From: Hexactinellida sp. DTS-2022
Taxonomy: Eukaryota > Porifera > Hexactinellida
Direction of reading: 5' to 3'
Assembly: GCA_028753945.1 (NCBI GenBank)
Contig: JAPNXP010000011.1
Span: 3,162,001-3,226,000, forward strand
Length of the DNA stretch: 64,000 nt
Shown: positions 34,002 to 44,600 of the stretch, piece by piece
Numbering within the stretch: position 1 is the first letter of the stretch
Layout of the letters: each line of letters opens with the position of its first letter
Made by a program: the position numbers and the translations under genes
The notes under the pieces: model-generated
Databases searched by the model: none
The model's input: only the letters and a program-made list of their open reading frames with translations
Told to the model about the DNA's origin: nothing

Positions 34002-34217
34002 CATATGCCTATAACAATACGATTTTTCAAATTGCAGACAGAATTTAGAATAATAGGTCCAAGCGACTTTAAATCATTAGTGTACTAATAAAATAGCGAA
34101 ATACATGTTTGGACTATCCTAGCTAATTGTCATCTTCAGAGTCATCTTTGTAATCTTCAGTCTTAAGTATAATCCAAACTAAAATTAGCGTTTCTGATAT
34201 AGTATTATTTTTTAGAT

Positions 34218-34745
34218 ATGGAATTAATTAATCGATTCACTAATATATACCAACATGGAGGTTATGTACAAGACAAAAGTAGGCTTCCAGTGGTTCTTTT
34301 GTTTGGTAAATATCTCCCACTAAAGACGGAAGAAAACTATGAAGAAATTTTAAAGGAATTGTTTTTGTATGTCATTTCAATGTTGGACAATTTAATTTTT
34401 GATCAATATATATTTATTTATTTTCATTCCGGTGTTGGCCAAAATCAGCTGCCAAGTCTACCATGGATTAGGAAATTTTATGAAATTATTAATGATCGTA
34501 TGAAAAAATGTTTAAATGCATTATACATAGTACATCCTTCACCTTGGATAAGAACTACATTGATGCTATCTAAACCTTTTATAAGTAAAAAGTTCTGGCA
34601 CAAACTGCAATTGATAAGTTCAACTGCGGACCTGTATAATACAGTAAAACTTGAGCCACATAATATACCAATGGAAATTCTGCAGATGGATGCAAAAATA
34701 GATGTAAAATCAAGTAAGAAAAAAGTTTCAAGAAGGATGGATTGA
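34218..34745 (+). CDS. BCH (CRAL-TRIO-like) domain protein, ARHGAP1/BNIP2-like
   Basis: An intact 175-codon frame. Residues about 24-150 carry the BCH/Sec14-like signature: RLPVVLLFGKYLP, ELFLYVISMLDNL, FIYFHSGVGQNQLPSLPWIRK, the hallmark ALYIVHPSPWIRT, then KPFISKKFWHKLQ and KLEPHNIPMEILQMD. This order matches the BCH domains of Cdc42GAP/ARHGAP1 and BNIP-2 relatives, which bind small GTPases or lipids in the cytosol. The tail KSSKKKVSRRMD is basic and no RhoGAP domain follows. The ATG follows a T-rich tract ending in TTTTTTAG (34208-34215), a possible 3' splice site, so this may be a last exon rather than a whole gene. ATTAAA at 34837 could serve as poly(A) signal. Intactness among wrecked transposons argues for constraint or recent origin. 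A retrocopy is possible, since no intron interrupts 528 bp. Confidence 0.75.
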   Translation: MELINRFTNIYQHGGYVQDKSRLPVVLLFGKYLPLKTEENYEEILKELFLYVISMLDNLIFDQYIFIYFHSGVGQNQLPSLPWIRKFYEIINDRMKKCLNALYIVHPSPWIRTTLMLSKPFISKKFWHKLQLISSTADLYNTVKLEPHNIPMEILQMDAKIDVKSSKKKVSRRMD

Positions 34746-35379
34746 TCAATATTAATGATATTAATTATTCAATAATGATATTTTTATTTTTTGTTGTCGA
34801 GTTATTGTAATTTAACATTGCAATAATTATATTGCATTAAACGAATTTTGGTTATTTTTTGTATTTTTTGATATATTATATTTTTTGATGGAATATTAAT
34901 CTTGTTCTTTTAATCTATGAAATCCCTGAAGGATAGATAATAATGGTTAAGATATTGCCGTCTCCGTTCCTATTTCCAAATTTGGTTGATATTTTTTTAG
35001 ATCCCTTAAGTTGCTTAAAAGAACCTTGTGTTGAATTTAGCTCTCGTTTTGAGGTTAAACCATTTCAACATTACTAAGGATATCTTTATCTAATGTGGGG
35101 TTACATACAATGTTTGGCATAAGTTATGTTCCTATAAAAGTGTAACCTTTAAGTTTAGAATGTTAGCATATTATTATCATCCTAAATTATTTGAATCTAG
35201 ATTTCCGAATGTATTCACTTTTTAAAGTGAAGTTTCAAATGCGCGAAGTTTCAAATTTGCTAATCCGAAATAAGTATTCAAAAGAGTTATTAGCATCAGA
35301 ATAAATTAGGCGGAAACGAACTTAAATTCACAGATTTAAAAATTTGGTTGTTTTTGTCAGTCAAAAGACCAAAAATGGT
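34746..35379. other. 3' flank of BCH gene, no further gene
   Basis: AT-rich, with the candidate poly(A) signal at 34837. From about 35290 partial satellite-like words (AATAAATTAGGCGGAAACG) appear, marking the ragged start of the satellite array. Confidence 0.4.
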
Positions 35380-38300
35380 TTTTCTGGTTTTTAAGCGACT
35401 AAATCATTGCAAATGAACGATGTACAATTTTGGGGCACTGTCTAGACACTTGACTATAAATAATTATTTTCATATCAAGAAATACCTGGAAACGTCCTTA
35501 ATGAACGAAGATCAATTTCTAGGGCACTATCTGGACACTTTTGAAGATAGAGAATAGTTCGCATTTAAGATAAAATAGGTGCAAACGTCCATAAATTCAC
35601 GAATTATCGATTTTAGAGTTTTTTGACAATAATTGAATCAAAAACGTTTTTGATGTTTTTAAGCTCTAAAATGATTATTAATGCACGAATTTAAATTTCT
35701 GGGGCTCTATCTGGACACTTGTGCTTATAAAGATTTTAATGCATTAAAATAAATTGGCGGAACGCACTTAAATTCACAGATTTAAATATTTGGTTGTTTT
35801 TTGTCGGTCAATGGACCAAAAATGGTTTTTCTAGTTTTTAAGCTACTAAATCATTGCAAATGTTCAATTTCTTGGGCACTGTCTGGACACCTTTGACGAT
35901 AAAGAATTATTTGCATCAAAATAAAATACCTGGAAACGTCTTCAATGAACGAAGTTAAATTTCTGGGGCACTATGTGGACACCTTTGACTATAAAGCATT
36001 ATTTGCATCAAAAGAAATAGGCGGTAACGTCCTTAAATTCACGGGTTATCGATGTGAGAGCTTTTTGACAATAATTGCATCAAAAAACGGTTTTTATAGA
36101 TCTATAGTGATTATTTTGAACGAAGTTCAATCTCTGGGCACTGTCTGGACACCTTTGCTTATAAAGAATTTAATGCATCAAAATAATTTGGCGGGAACGC
36201 CATAAAATAGACAGATTTAAAAATTTGGATGTTTTTTGTCAGTCAATGAACATAAAATGGTTTTTCCTGTTTTTAAGGTACTAAATCATTGCAAATGAAC
36301 GATGTTTAATTTCAGGGACACTGTCTGGACACTTTTCACGATAAAAATTATTTGCATGAAAAGAAATAGCTGCAAACGTCCATAAATTCCCGAATTATCT
36401 ATTTGAGAGTATTTTGACAATAATTGCATCAAAAAACGGGTTTAAACATATAAAGTGAATATTTTAAACGGAGTTCAATTTCTGGGGCACTATCTGAACA
36501 CTTTTGATGATAAATAATTATTTGCATCAAAAGAAACACCTGGAAACGTCCTTAATGAACGAAGTTCAATTTCTGGGGCACTATGCTGATACTTTTGACG
36601 ATAAATAATATTTCGCATTAAAAAAATAGCTGCAAATGTCCATAAATTCACGAATTATCGATTTGAGTTATTTTTGACAAAAATTGCAGCAAAAAACGGT
36701 TTAGATGTTTTTTAGCAATAAATCATTATTTATGAAAGATGTTCAATTTCTGGGGCACTGTCTGGACACTTTTGACTCTAATGAATTATTTGCATCAAAA
36801 GACATAGCTGGAAACGTCCTTAATGAACGAAGTTCAATTTCTGGGGCACTATCTGGACACTTTTGAAGATAATGAATAGTTCGCATTAAAGATAAAATAG
36901 GTGCAAAAGTCCATAAATTCACGAATTATCGATTTGAGAGGTTTTTGACAATAATTGCAGCAAAATTGTTTTAGATGTTTTTAAGCTTTAAAATGTTTAT
37001 TAATGAACGAATTTAAATTTCTGGGGCTCTATCTGGAAACTTTTGCTTTTAAGGAATTATTTGCATCAAAATAAATTGGCGCAAACGCACTTAAATTCAC
37101 AGATTAAAATTTTTTGTTGTTTTTTGTTTGTCAAAAGACCAAAAATGGTTTTTCTAGTTTTCAAGCAACTAAATCATTGCAAATGATTAATGTTCAATTT
37201 CTTGGGCACTGTCTGGACACTTTTGAAAATAGAGAATAGTTCGCATTAAAGATAAAATAGGTGCAAACGTCCATGAATTCACGAATAATCGATTTGAGAT
37301 TTTTTTGACAATAATTGAATCAAAAACGTTTTTGATGCTTTAAGTTCTAAAATGATTATTAACGAATGAATTTGAATTTCTGGGGCTCTATCTGGACACT
37401 TTTGCTTATGAAGATTTTAATGCATTAAAATAAATTTTCGGAAACGCACTTAAATTCACAGATTTAAAAATTTGGTTGTTTTTACAGTCATTGCAAAAAA
37501 TTGGATTTTAGATGTTTTAAGCTTGTAAATAAACGAAGTTCAATTTCAGGGCCAACTGTCTTGACACTTTTGGCGATAAAGCATTATTTCCATCAAAAGA
37601 AATAGGCGGGAACGTACTTAAATTCACAAATTTAACAATTTGGGTTTTTTCTCCGTGTAATTGCTCCAAAAATTGTTTTATTTGTTTTAGCTCTAAAATG
37701 ATTATAAATGAACAAAGTTCAATTTCTGGGGCACGATCTGGATTCTTTCGACTTTAAAGAATAATTTGCAACAAAAGAAATAGCTGGAAACGTCCTTTAA
37801 TTCACGAATTATCGATTTTAGCGTTTTTTGAGTCATTGCAAAAAAAGGGTTTTGATTTTTTTTATCTCTTAAATGATTGTAAATGAAAGAAGTTCAATTT
37901 TTGAGGCACTGTCTTGACTCTTGACACTTTTGACTCCAAAGAATTATTTGCACCAAAGAAATTGCTGGAGACTTCCTTAAATTCACGAATTATCGACTCA
38001 GACTTTTTGACAGTCATTGCAAAAAAATGGTTCTAGATGTTTTATGCTCGTGAATCATTGTAAATGAACGAAGTTCAATTTCTGGGGCACTATCTGGACA
38101 CTTTTGCTGTACAGAATTTTGCATTAAAAGAAATATCCGGAAACGTCCAAAAAACTCTCAAATTGAACAATTTGGGAGTTTTTTCACAGTCATTGCTCCA
38201 AAATGGTTTTTCCTGTTTTTATGCTCTAAAATGATTGTAAATGAACAAATTTCAATTTCTGAGGCACTGTCTTGACACTTTTGACGATAATTAATTATTT

Positions 38301-38390
38301 GCAACAAAAGAAATTGCTGGAAACTTCCCCAAATTCACGAATTATCGATTTGAGAGTTTTTTGATAGTCATTGCAATAAAATATATATAT
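35380..38390. repeat. Satellite array, ~178-bp monomers with ~90-bp short forms
   Basis: The core TTTCTGGGGCACTRTCTGGA recurs near 35430, 35522, 35702, 35872, 35962, 36136, 36316, 36484, 36574, 36753, 36844, 37022, 37204, 37382, 37552, 37728, 37896, 38074 and 38262. Spacing is mostly 168-188 bp with about four intervals of ~90 bp. Each full unit also has TTATTTGCATCAAAAGAAAT, GGAAACGTCC, a half with either ACGAATTATCGATTTGAGAG or ACAGATTTAAAAATTTGG, and AAATGAACGAAGTTCAA. At least two monomer types therefore exist and seem interleaved. Divergence between units is moderate. No open frame is maintained. Confidence 0.92.
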
Positions 38391-38698
38391 ATAAGAGTTA
38401 CGAGTATAATAACACAAGAATTTGACTTCCAACAAACCCGGTGAGTCTAAAAAACCGGCTTCAAAAACACTCAATTTCGACTGTATTCTAATTTAATTGC
38501 TTCTTATTTTCTCTCTATGCGTTAGGAGAATTACCTTCACGTACCTGAATCCCGTTTTGTTCATAACATGGAATCTATCGTCCCGTGTCTTCTCTCGAGA
38601 AGTACCGTTTGCTTATAGAAAGACTATCAAGTTCTATCCTCTCCATCTGCTGGACAATTCTGTATTCTTTTCTACAGCTCCAAACCTATACGTCATGT
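38391..38698 (+). other. Possible spliced transcription unit
   Basis: ATATATATATATAAGAG (38382-38398) resembles a TATA box. About 50 bp on, CAACAAACCCG is followed by GTGAGTC (donor at 38442). CTCTCTATGCGTTAG ends at 38525 and the segment 38526-38698 ends CGTCAT before GTAAGTTTA. Only one frame is open across that segment (RRITFTYLNPVLFITWNL..., 57 codons), with no known domain. Splice signals and the promoter-like box are suggestive only. It could be a non-coding transcript initiated at the satellite border. Confidence 0.3.
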
Positions 38699-38702
38699 AA
38701 GT

Positions 38703-38770
38703 TTATCTGTTCCTTATTTATTAATTTATTTGTTTATTATTTATTTATTTATTTATGTGTTTATGTAATT
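38703..38770. repeat. (TTTA)n-like simple repeat
   Basis: TTATTTATTTATTTATTTATG and related TTTR tetramers. A second such tract is at about 39583-39650. The two tracts flank repeat E copy 2. Confidence 0.8.
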
Positions 38771-39590
38771 TTTAGTGTGCTTCTTCTAGTAAAAACGTTA
38801 TAGTAGGGTCCTACTATAGTTTTATACTATAAGTGCACACTATTGAATTTACCTCTGTCGGACTTCCGGCCGGCCGGCCGGCCGTACGCGATGGCCTGAC
38901 TAAACCATTGGTGATAGAGATTTCAAATTTGGACAGGAGATATAGAATTTCCTGGAGATGATCACCTCGAAGCCTGATTTCTCAATTTCGCTTTTGTTCG
39001 TCAGTTATATCGAAATTTGTATTCTGGTTCAGTGACTCTTTAATAATTCGAATTAGTTATTGAAAATATAGAGGTTGTATTCTCCTAAGGATGTTCTTTC
39101 TATATATCAATTAAAATTATTAGGTCGCTAATCAATTCTACGTTTTATTAACGATTATTTACATAAATCAGCCATCTTCTCCATATTGTAATTACTCTAT
39201 AGTACTCAATACAATAGAACATATTACATAAGCCTACTATCTGCTAGGATAATGACTGTTATTGGTTGGTTTGTAAGTGAATATGTGTTTCATACAAGTG
39301 CAATTGAAACACTTGGAAGTTGGAATATTTTACAAGTTGATGATGATGTCAATTTATTATTCAAGATAGTAACGTAAATACTAGCACGTATTCCTAATTT
39401 CTATTTGTAATATTTAATCTTTAATTAATTTAATTAAACATTTGAAGTCTTCACAATTCAAACATTAATTAAATTGTATTACATTAAGATGAAATGTAAT
39501 TTGAATATTGAAATTCTAGTTAAATTAAACATTGGGGAAGTGTAATCAGAAGGAGCACACTCCCATCCCGTCTGTGAGGGTTTTTTTTTA
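38770..39590 (-). repeat. Repeat family E, copy 2 (reverse orientation)
   Basis: Inverse of the unit at 6188-7815: TCCTACTATAGTTTTATACT at 38807, GAAGCCTGATTTCTCAATTT at 38972, GAGGTTGTATTCTCC at 39071 and CCCGTCTGTGAGGGTT at 39567-39582. This copy lacks the hAT insertion of copy 1. It includes a (GGCC)n run at 38869-38882. Confidence 0.65.
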
Positions 39591-39659
39591 TTTATGTATT
39601 TATTTGTTTGTTTATTCATTTGTTTATTTATTGACTGATTGATTTATACTTGTAATATT

Positions 39660-40640
39660 TCAAACTTCAAACCTCCTAGCTGGCTAGCTGTGATGGAAGA
39701 TGTGAATATTTTTTAAGATATTGAACTTGTTTGTACATACAGTATTCCCTACACCCCTTGCCAAATTTCAAGTCTGTAGCTTTTAACAATTCCTCAATCA
39801 ATTCTGAACAAAACAAACAAGCACAAAAACATTGTGATTTAATACAGGTATCCCTCTTTTTACGCGGTAGATGCGTTCCTTGAAAAGCCCGCGTAAAACG
39901 AAATCGCGTAAAAAAAAACGATCTATTCTCATAGTAACACATATTAAACCAATAGATGCGTTTCCAAATATTATCAACATAGAATAATATTTTAAATACC
40001 TAGTGTTTAAACACTGAAACCTCCAACATCCGGACCTCTCAGATAACCAAGGTTTCCGTGTGTATGTTAATCCCATATTAATTCCCATGAGATTTCCAAT
40101 ATGGATTGGAATGGAAATTATTTAAATCTATGGGAATCCTGATATAAACCAACTTGTGAGAATACTTAGGAATTCCCATAGAAAGGGTATTGTTCGGATA
40201 CCTCCCACAACGGGTATCTTTAGTGTGTTTAGTGAAGCAAATATGTATTCATTTGACAAATAATATATTTGGATGAACTTACTATATGACAAATACATAT
40301 CCCTAACTACTATCCATAAATCATCATTTTTTGTTTTTTTGGAAATGTAGAACCGCTTTGTTACAACTAAATATTATATATTATCTAAATCTCCATAAAA
40401 AAGAGAATTAATTGTATGAAAATAATAGATAAACCGCGTAAAACGAGTTGAGGATCGCGTAAAAAAAGTTTTGGTCATAAAAAATTGTCCCGCGTAAAAC
40501 GAAAACGCGTAAAAAAAAACCGCGTAAAACGAGGTGTTACTGTATATAAGATAGACCAAATATAGCTTCTCTAAACTTGAGTAGATCTGTGAATTTATTG
40601 ACAAAAACTAGAGCAGAATTGGAATTATTTTGAAAAAACT
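39660..40640. mobile_element. Family H copy split by a TA-type MITE
   Basis: CTAGCTGTGATGGAAGATGT, ATTGAACTTGTTTGTACATA, TTCCTCAATCAATTCTGAAC (39670-39810) and ACTTGAGTAGATCTGTGAAT, AGCAGAATTGGAATTATTTT (40570-40635) follow the right half of the complete H element (45244-46560). The MITE 39845-40542 lies between them. The left half of H is missing. Confidence 0.6.
39845..40542. mobile_element. TA-type MITE with CGCGTAAAA repeats
   Basis: TA-flanked ends CAGGTATCCCTC and (inverse right) CAGTAACACCTC, followed by TTTTTACGCGGT / TTTTACGCGGT. GCGTAAAACGA occurs repeatedly at both sides (39890-39920, 40435-40535). 698 bp, with no transposase. The TSD and layout point to Tc1/mariner-like. Confidence 0.75.
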
Positions 40641-41019
40641 GAGTGTTTTTGGAATTTTTTCATAAATTATTAGTACAAGCAATTATAATTGACTATTGAG
40701 GTTACATATACTATTAGGACTCAGGAGTATGAACTGCGTTGGATATCTCGTCTTTCTACCAGTCCCATGTGGCCGTTGTCCTAAATAATATCGATGCTAT
40801 TGAAACAATCTCACAAATACAATATATAATTTCATGGAAACACGATTAGAAAAGTAATAAATTACAAAAGTGGACTAGTAGATAATTAGACATTTAGAAA
40901 GTGGAATATTAGATCTATAAATGTGTAAAGAACGAGTATAACTTGATTATTTGGATTTGATTGTAAAACAAAATTCTGGTGGACAAATAGATAAGTGGAC
41001 TATTAGAGAAAACTGACTA
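40641..41019. other. Non-coding stretch
   Basis: AT-rich. GTGGACTAGTAGA, GTGGAATATTAGA and GTGGACTATTAGAG (40872-41010) are spaced variants of one short word. No gene. Confidence 0.35.
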
Positions 41020-41313
41020 CAGTGAAGTCTCCGAATAATGGACACATTGGGGACTTGGCTTTGTCCGTTGTTTAGAGATGTCCGAATCTCGAGTACTCAT
41101 CTTTATCTATTTGAAATAATCCAAATACAAATTTTGAATGCTGTGTTATTCATTAAGACTGAATAGTTACAGGAGATAGTTACAAGTGTTACTTTAGAGA
41201 AAATATAGTGACTGATGAGTCACTTGCTAACAAGTGTTTCACCATTTATTATTGAGACCCCAGTCCACAATTTCAAGGTTTATGTCAGGCCTGATATTGA
41301 GTGGGATATGGGC
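41020..41313. other. One end of a TA-type element
   Basis: TACAGTGAAGTCTCCGAATA at 41028 with GGACACATTGGGGACTTGGC and TGTCCGTTGTTTAGAGATGT is the typical look of a pogo/Tc1-like MITE end. No matching inverse end was found downstream. Confidence 0.4.
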
Positions 41314-41557
41314 CATTGGCGGAATGTTTTCCAAGTAGGAGGTTAAAGTTAGGGGGGTGCCCAGAAAAGAAAATTGATTGCGAGATGCCCAGATATCGAT
41401 TTGTTTTGTATGAATTATATGTATATTTACTATTCTAAATTATATTGAACATTTGATTTTTTATCTAGAGGGCACGGTAAAACCAGCACCATAAATTTTG
41501 CCTCCCTTCAACTTTTACGGGGGGGAGCACACGCCCCCCCCCCTGTTTGCGCCACTG
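41314..41557. mobile_element. Possible hAT MITE without clear TSD
   Basis: CATTGGCGGAATG at the left and (inverse right) CAGTGGCGCAAAC look like hAT ends, and the right arm has G/C runs typical of such MITEs here. The flanking 8-mers do not match, so the limits are tentative. Confidence 0.45.
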
Positions 41558-41654
41558 GTATACAGTCTTGGGAACTTTGTATAAGTACATCTTAATTCCT
41601 TTTTAAATAGGCCAGTGTTAATTCCTTTTTAAATAGGCCATGCTAAGGAGGGAG

Positions 41655-44600
41655 TGTACACATTCCGTATACACGGAGTAGTGCATCATTTGATCGGATA
41701 GTTGATGTCTCTACATACATGGCGAGGCATCCTACTTTGCGCAGATCTATATTTATGATGGTACTCCTGATGCTGAGCTGGAGAACCGTCAGCGGCATTT
41801 AGGAGAGGCTTCTCTCCCTGAGTTGAAAGGGTTACAATTTATGCTGCATGAGTACGAGTATAACCCATATGTCTCTTTCTTCAGACAGGGAGTTGATCTA
41901 ATGCGAGAGCAGGGGGCGCTGACGTGAGAATGATTATCCGAGCAGAAGGTGCTCCACATCCTCGACATTACAATGCGCCTACAGCCCCTGAAGTAACTGT
42001 TATTCCAGGTGACGGCTATGGAGAGGAGGTGGCCAGCAGAGACATAGTGTTGCATACGCGCACAGGCGGTCTAAAGGGTATTACAGAGATTCACCGCTTA
42101 TGATGCACTGCATTATGTCTTGCTCTTTCCTTTAGGTGAGGATGGCTCAGTTGAAAAATCTCCACGCTCGAGGTAAGGATTGTGTTACCGCTATGGAGTA
42201 CTATTCATACTGTCTGATGATCAGGAGCAAAGAAACTCTGCTTGCATCTCTGTGGTAGACTCTTTCATCTGTACGCTGTTGATATGTATGGCAAGAAGCT
42301 GAATTACATCAAGATGAACCAGCAGCAGATTCGAGTGGATCTTTACTGTGGGTTGAACTGGGACGTAAGATTGTCCTTCCTTCTTCTTACACTGGACAAA
42401 TGTTTGAGTTGTACCAGGATGCGATGAGTATAGTCAGGAAATATGGTAAGCCAGACTTATTCATTACATTTACGTGTAATCCTAAGTGGGATGAGATTAC
42501 GTCTGCTCTCCTATTAAATCAGAAAACGAGCAATCGTCCTGATTTGATAGTCCGAGTCTTCAGATTGAAGTTGCGAGAATTACTTCGGGATATTATGATA
42601 AAGCATGTACTGGGCAAACCACTACCGTATGTGTATACCATTGAATTCCAGAAGCGTGGTCTGCCTCACGCTCAGATTCTTATTATACTCACTGACCGGG
42701 ATAAGCCTAGAGACCCGCGTGAGTATGATCGAATTATTTGTGCTGAGCTTCCGAACCCTAATCTGCAACCTCGACTGCACTCTATCGTTAGACGCTGTAT
42801 GATGCATGGTCCATGTGGTGTAGCAAAAACGAATGCTCCTTGCTTAAGGGACGGGAAGTGCTCTAAGAAATACCCAAAGGAACTTTCAGTATTTACAACA
42901 ACTGCTGAAGATGGCTACCCCATGTATCGTCGTAGAGAAAATGGCCGTGCTGTTAATGTGGGCGGGGCTAAGCTTGATAATAGGTGGGTAGTACCATACA
43001 ATCCCTATCTGTCATTGAAGTTTAATGCTCATATTAACGTGGAAATTTGTAGTATAGTGACTTCTGTTAAGTACCTTGTACAAGTAGATGTACAAGGGAC
43101 ACGATAGAGCAGTTGTTGAATTCAAATCAGGCAGTGAGGCTGTGGAAACTGCTGACACCAAGAGTGTTGATGAAATATCAAACTATTTGGAGGATCGGTT
43201 GTTTCTGCTACAGAGGCGTGTTACAGTAACTTTGCATATGATCTCCATGCTAATCTGCCGCATGTGTTGAGGTTAGCTGTACATTGGAGAATCAGCAGCC
43301 GGTATATTTCTCTGAGGAGACTATACTCAAGGATGTATTAAGTAAACAGCGGCACACTACTCTGACTGGATGGTTTGTTGCAAACCAATCCTTCCAACCG
43401 CTAGGGAGATAACTTATACAAATTTTTCTGATAAATTTGTATGGGATAAATCTGAGCGTAAATGGAAACTAAGGGTAAAGGGACATGGTACCATGATTGG
43501 CCGGATGTATTTTGCACATCCAGTGTAAGGAGAACGTTTCTATTTAAGAATTCTCCTATGCCATGTCACAGTATGTACAAGCTTTCAGGACATCCGAACT
43601 CTTGCTGATGGTACTGTGTGTAAAAGCTATAAGGAGGCCGTACGCAGGCTTGGATTGTTGGAGGATGATAAGGAGTTAGATTACTGTTTAACAGATGCAG
43701 CTGCTTCTGCGATGCCCCCACAGATGTTGCAACTATTTGTCACTATCCTCCTGTTCAATGTACCTACTGATCCTTTAGTCCTTTGGGAGAACCATAAGGC
43801 CTCTCTAGCTGAGGACTTTCTACATCGCGCTAAGCTGTCTGTTCCTGATGTCCAATTGGATGAGCATATACTGAATAGTGTATTGCTGGATATTGAAAAA
43901 CGCTTAGAGAAGCATGGAAAGTCACTATCGGATTTTCCCGGCATGCCAATGTCCAGGAATATTCGAAATCGATATGAAGAACCGAGAGTCATTCAGGATG
44001 AACTTGATTTATGTGTAAGTGATCAGTTAGAGCGATTCCAAACAGGTGTTAACCTAGTGAATGCAGACCAACTGATTGTATTTAATTAACACTATCATGA
44101 CAGCCGTGGATGATCTCATGTTTATCCTAAGGTGTTCTTCATCGACGGACCTGGCGGTACAGGAAAGACATTCCTTTACAATACGCTGTTAGCTAGGGTC
44201 CGATCGAGGGGGGGAGAATGCCCTAGCTATGGCTTCTTCGGGAATAGCGGCGCTCCTCTTAAATGGTGGTAGAACAGTCCATTCCCGTACGAAAATTCCT
44301 TTTTCAACCAATGATTACTCTGTCTGTAACATAACTTAACAGAGTGCGCTTGCTAGACTCATTCAGCTCAACTCTCTTGGTTTGAGGCTCCAATGGCAAA
44401 TAAGCATGTCGCCGAGTGTATGGATCGTACTTTGAGAGATCAGTGCTCTTGGGAACTACCATTTGGTGGCAAGGTTATCCTGTTTGGAGGTTCTTAAACG
44501 GGCAAGCAGGGGTGAAGTTGTTTCAGCGTGTCTGAACAGATCGCCTCTCTGGCGTCATGTTAAGGTAATGCAATTGACTATTAGTATGCGCCTGCAGAAA

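Noticed and set aside
35945-36205. 86-codon open frame in the satellite
   Set aside because: It covers one and a half monomers and is not kept open in neighbouring units.
38866-38884. CCGGCCGGCCGGCCGGCCG run as a regulatory site
   Set aside because: A simple dinucleotide-pair repeat inside repeat E copy 2, absent from copy 1.
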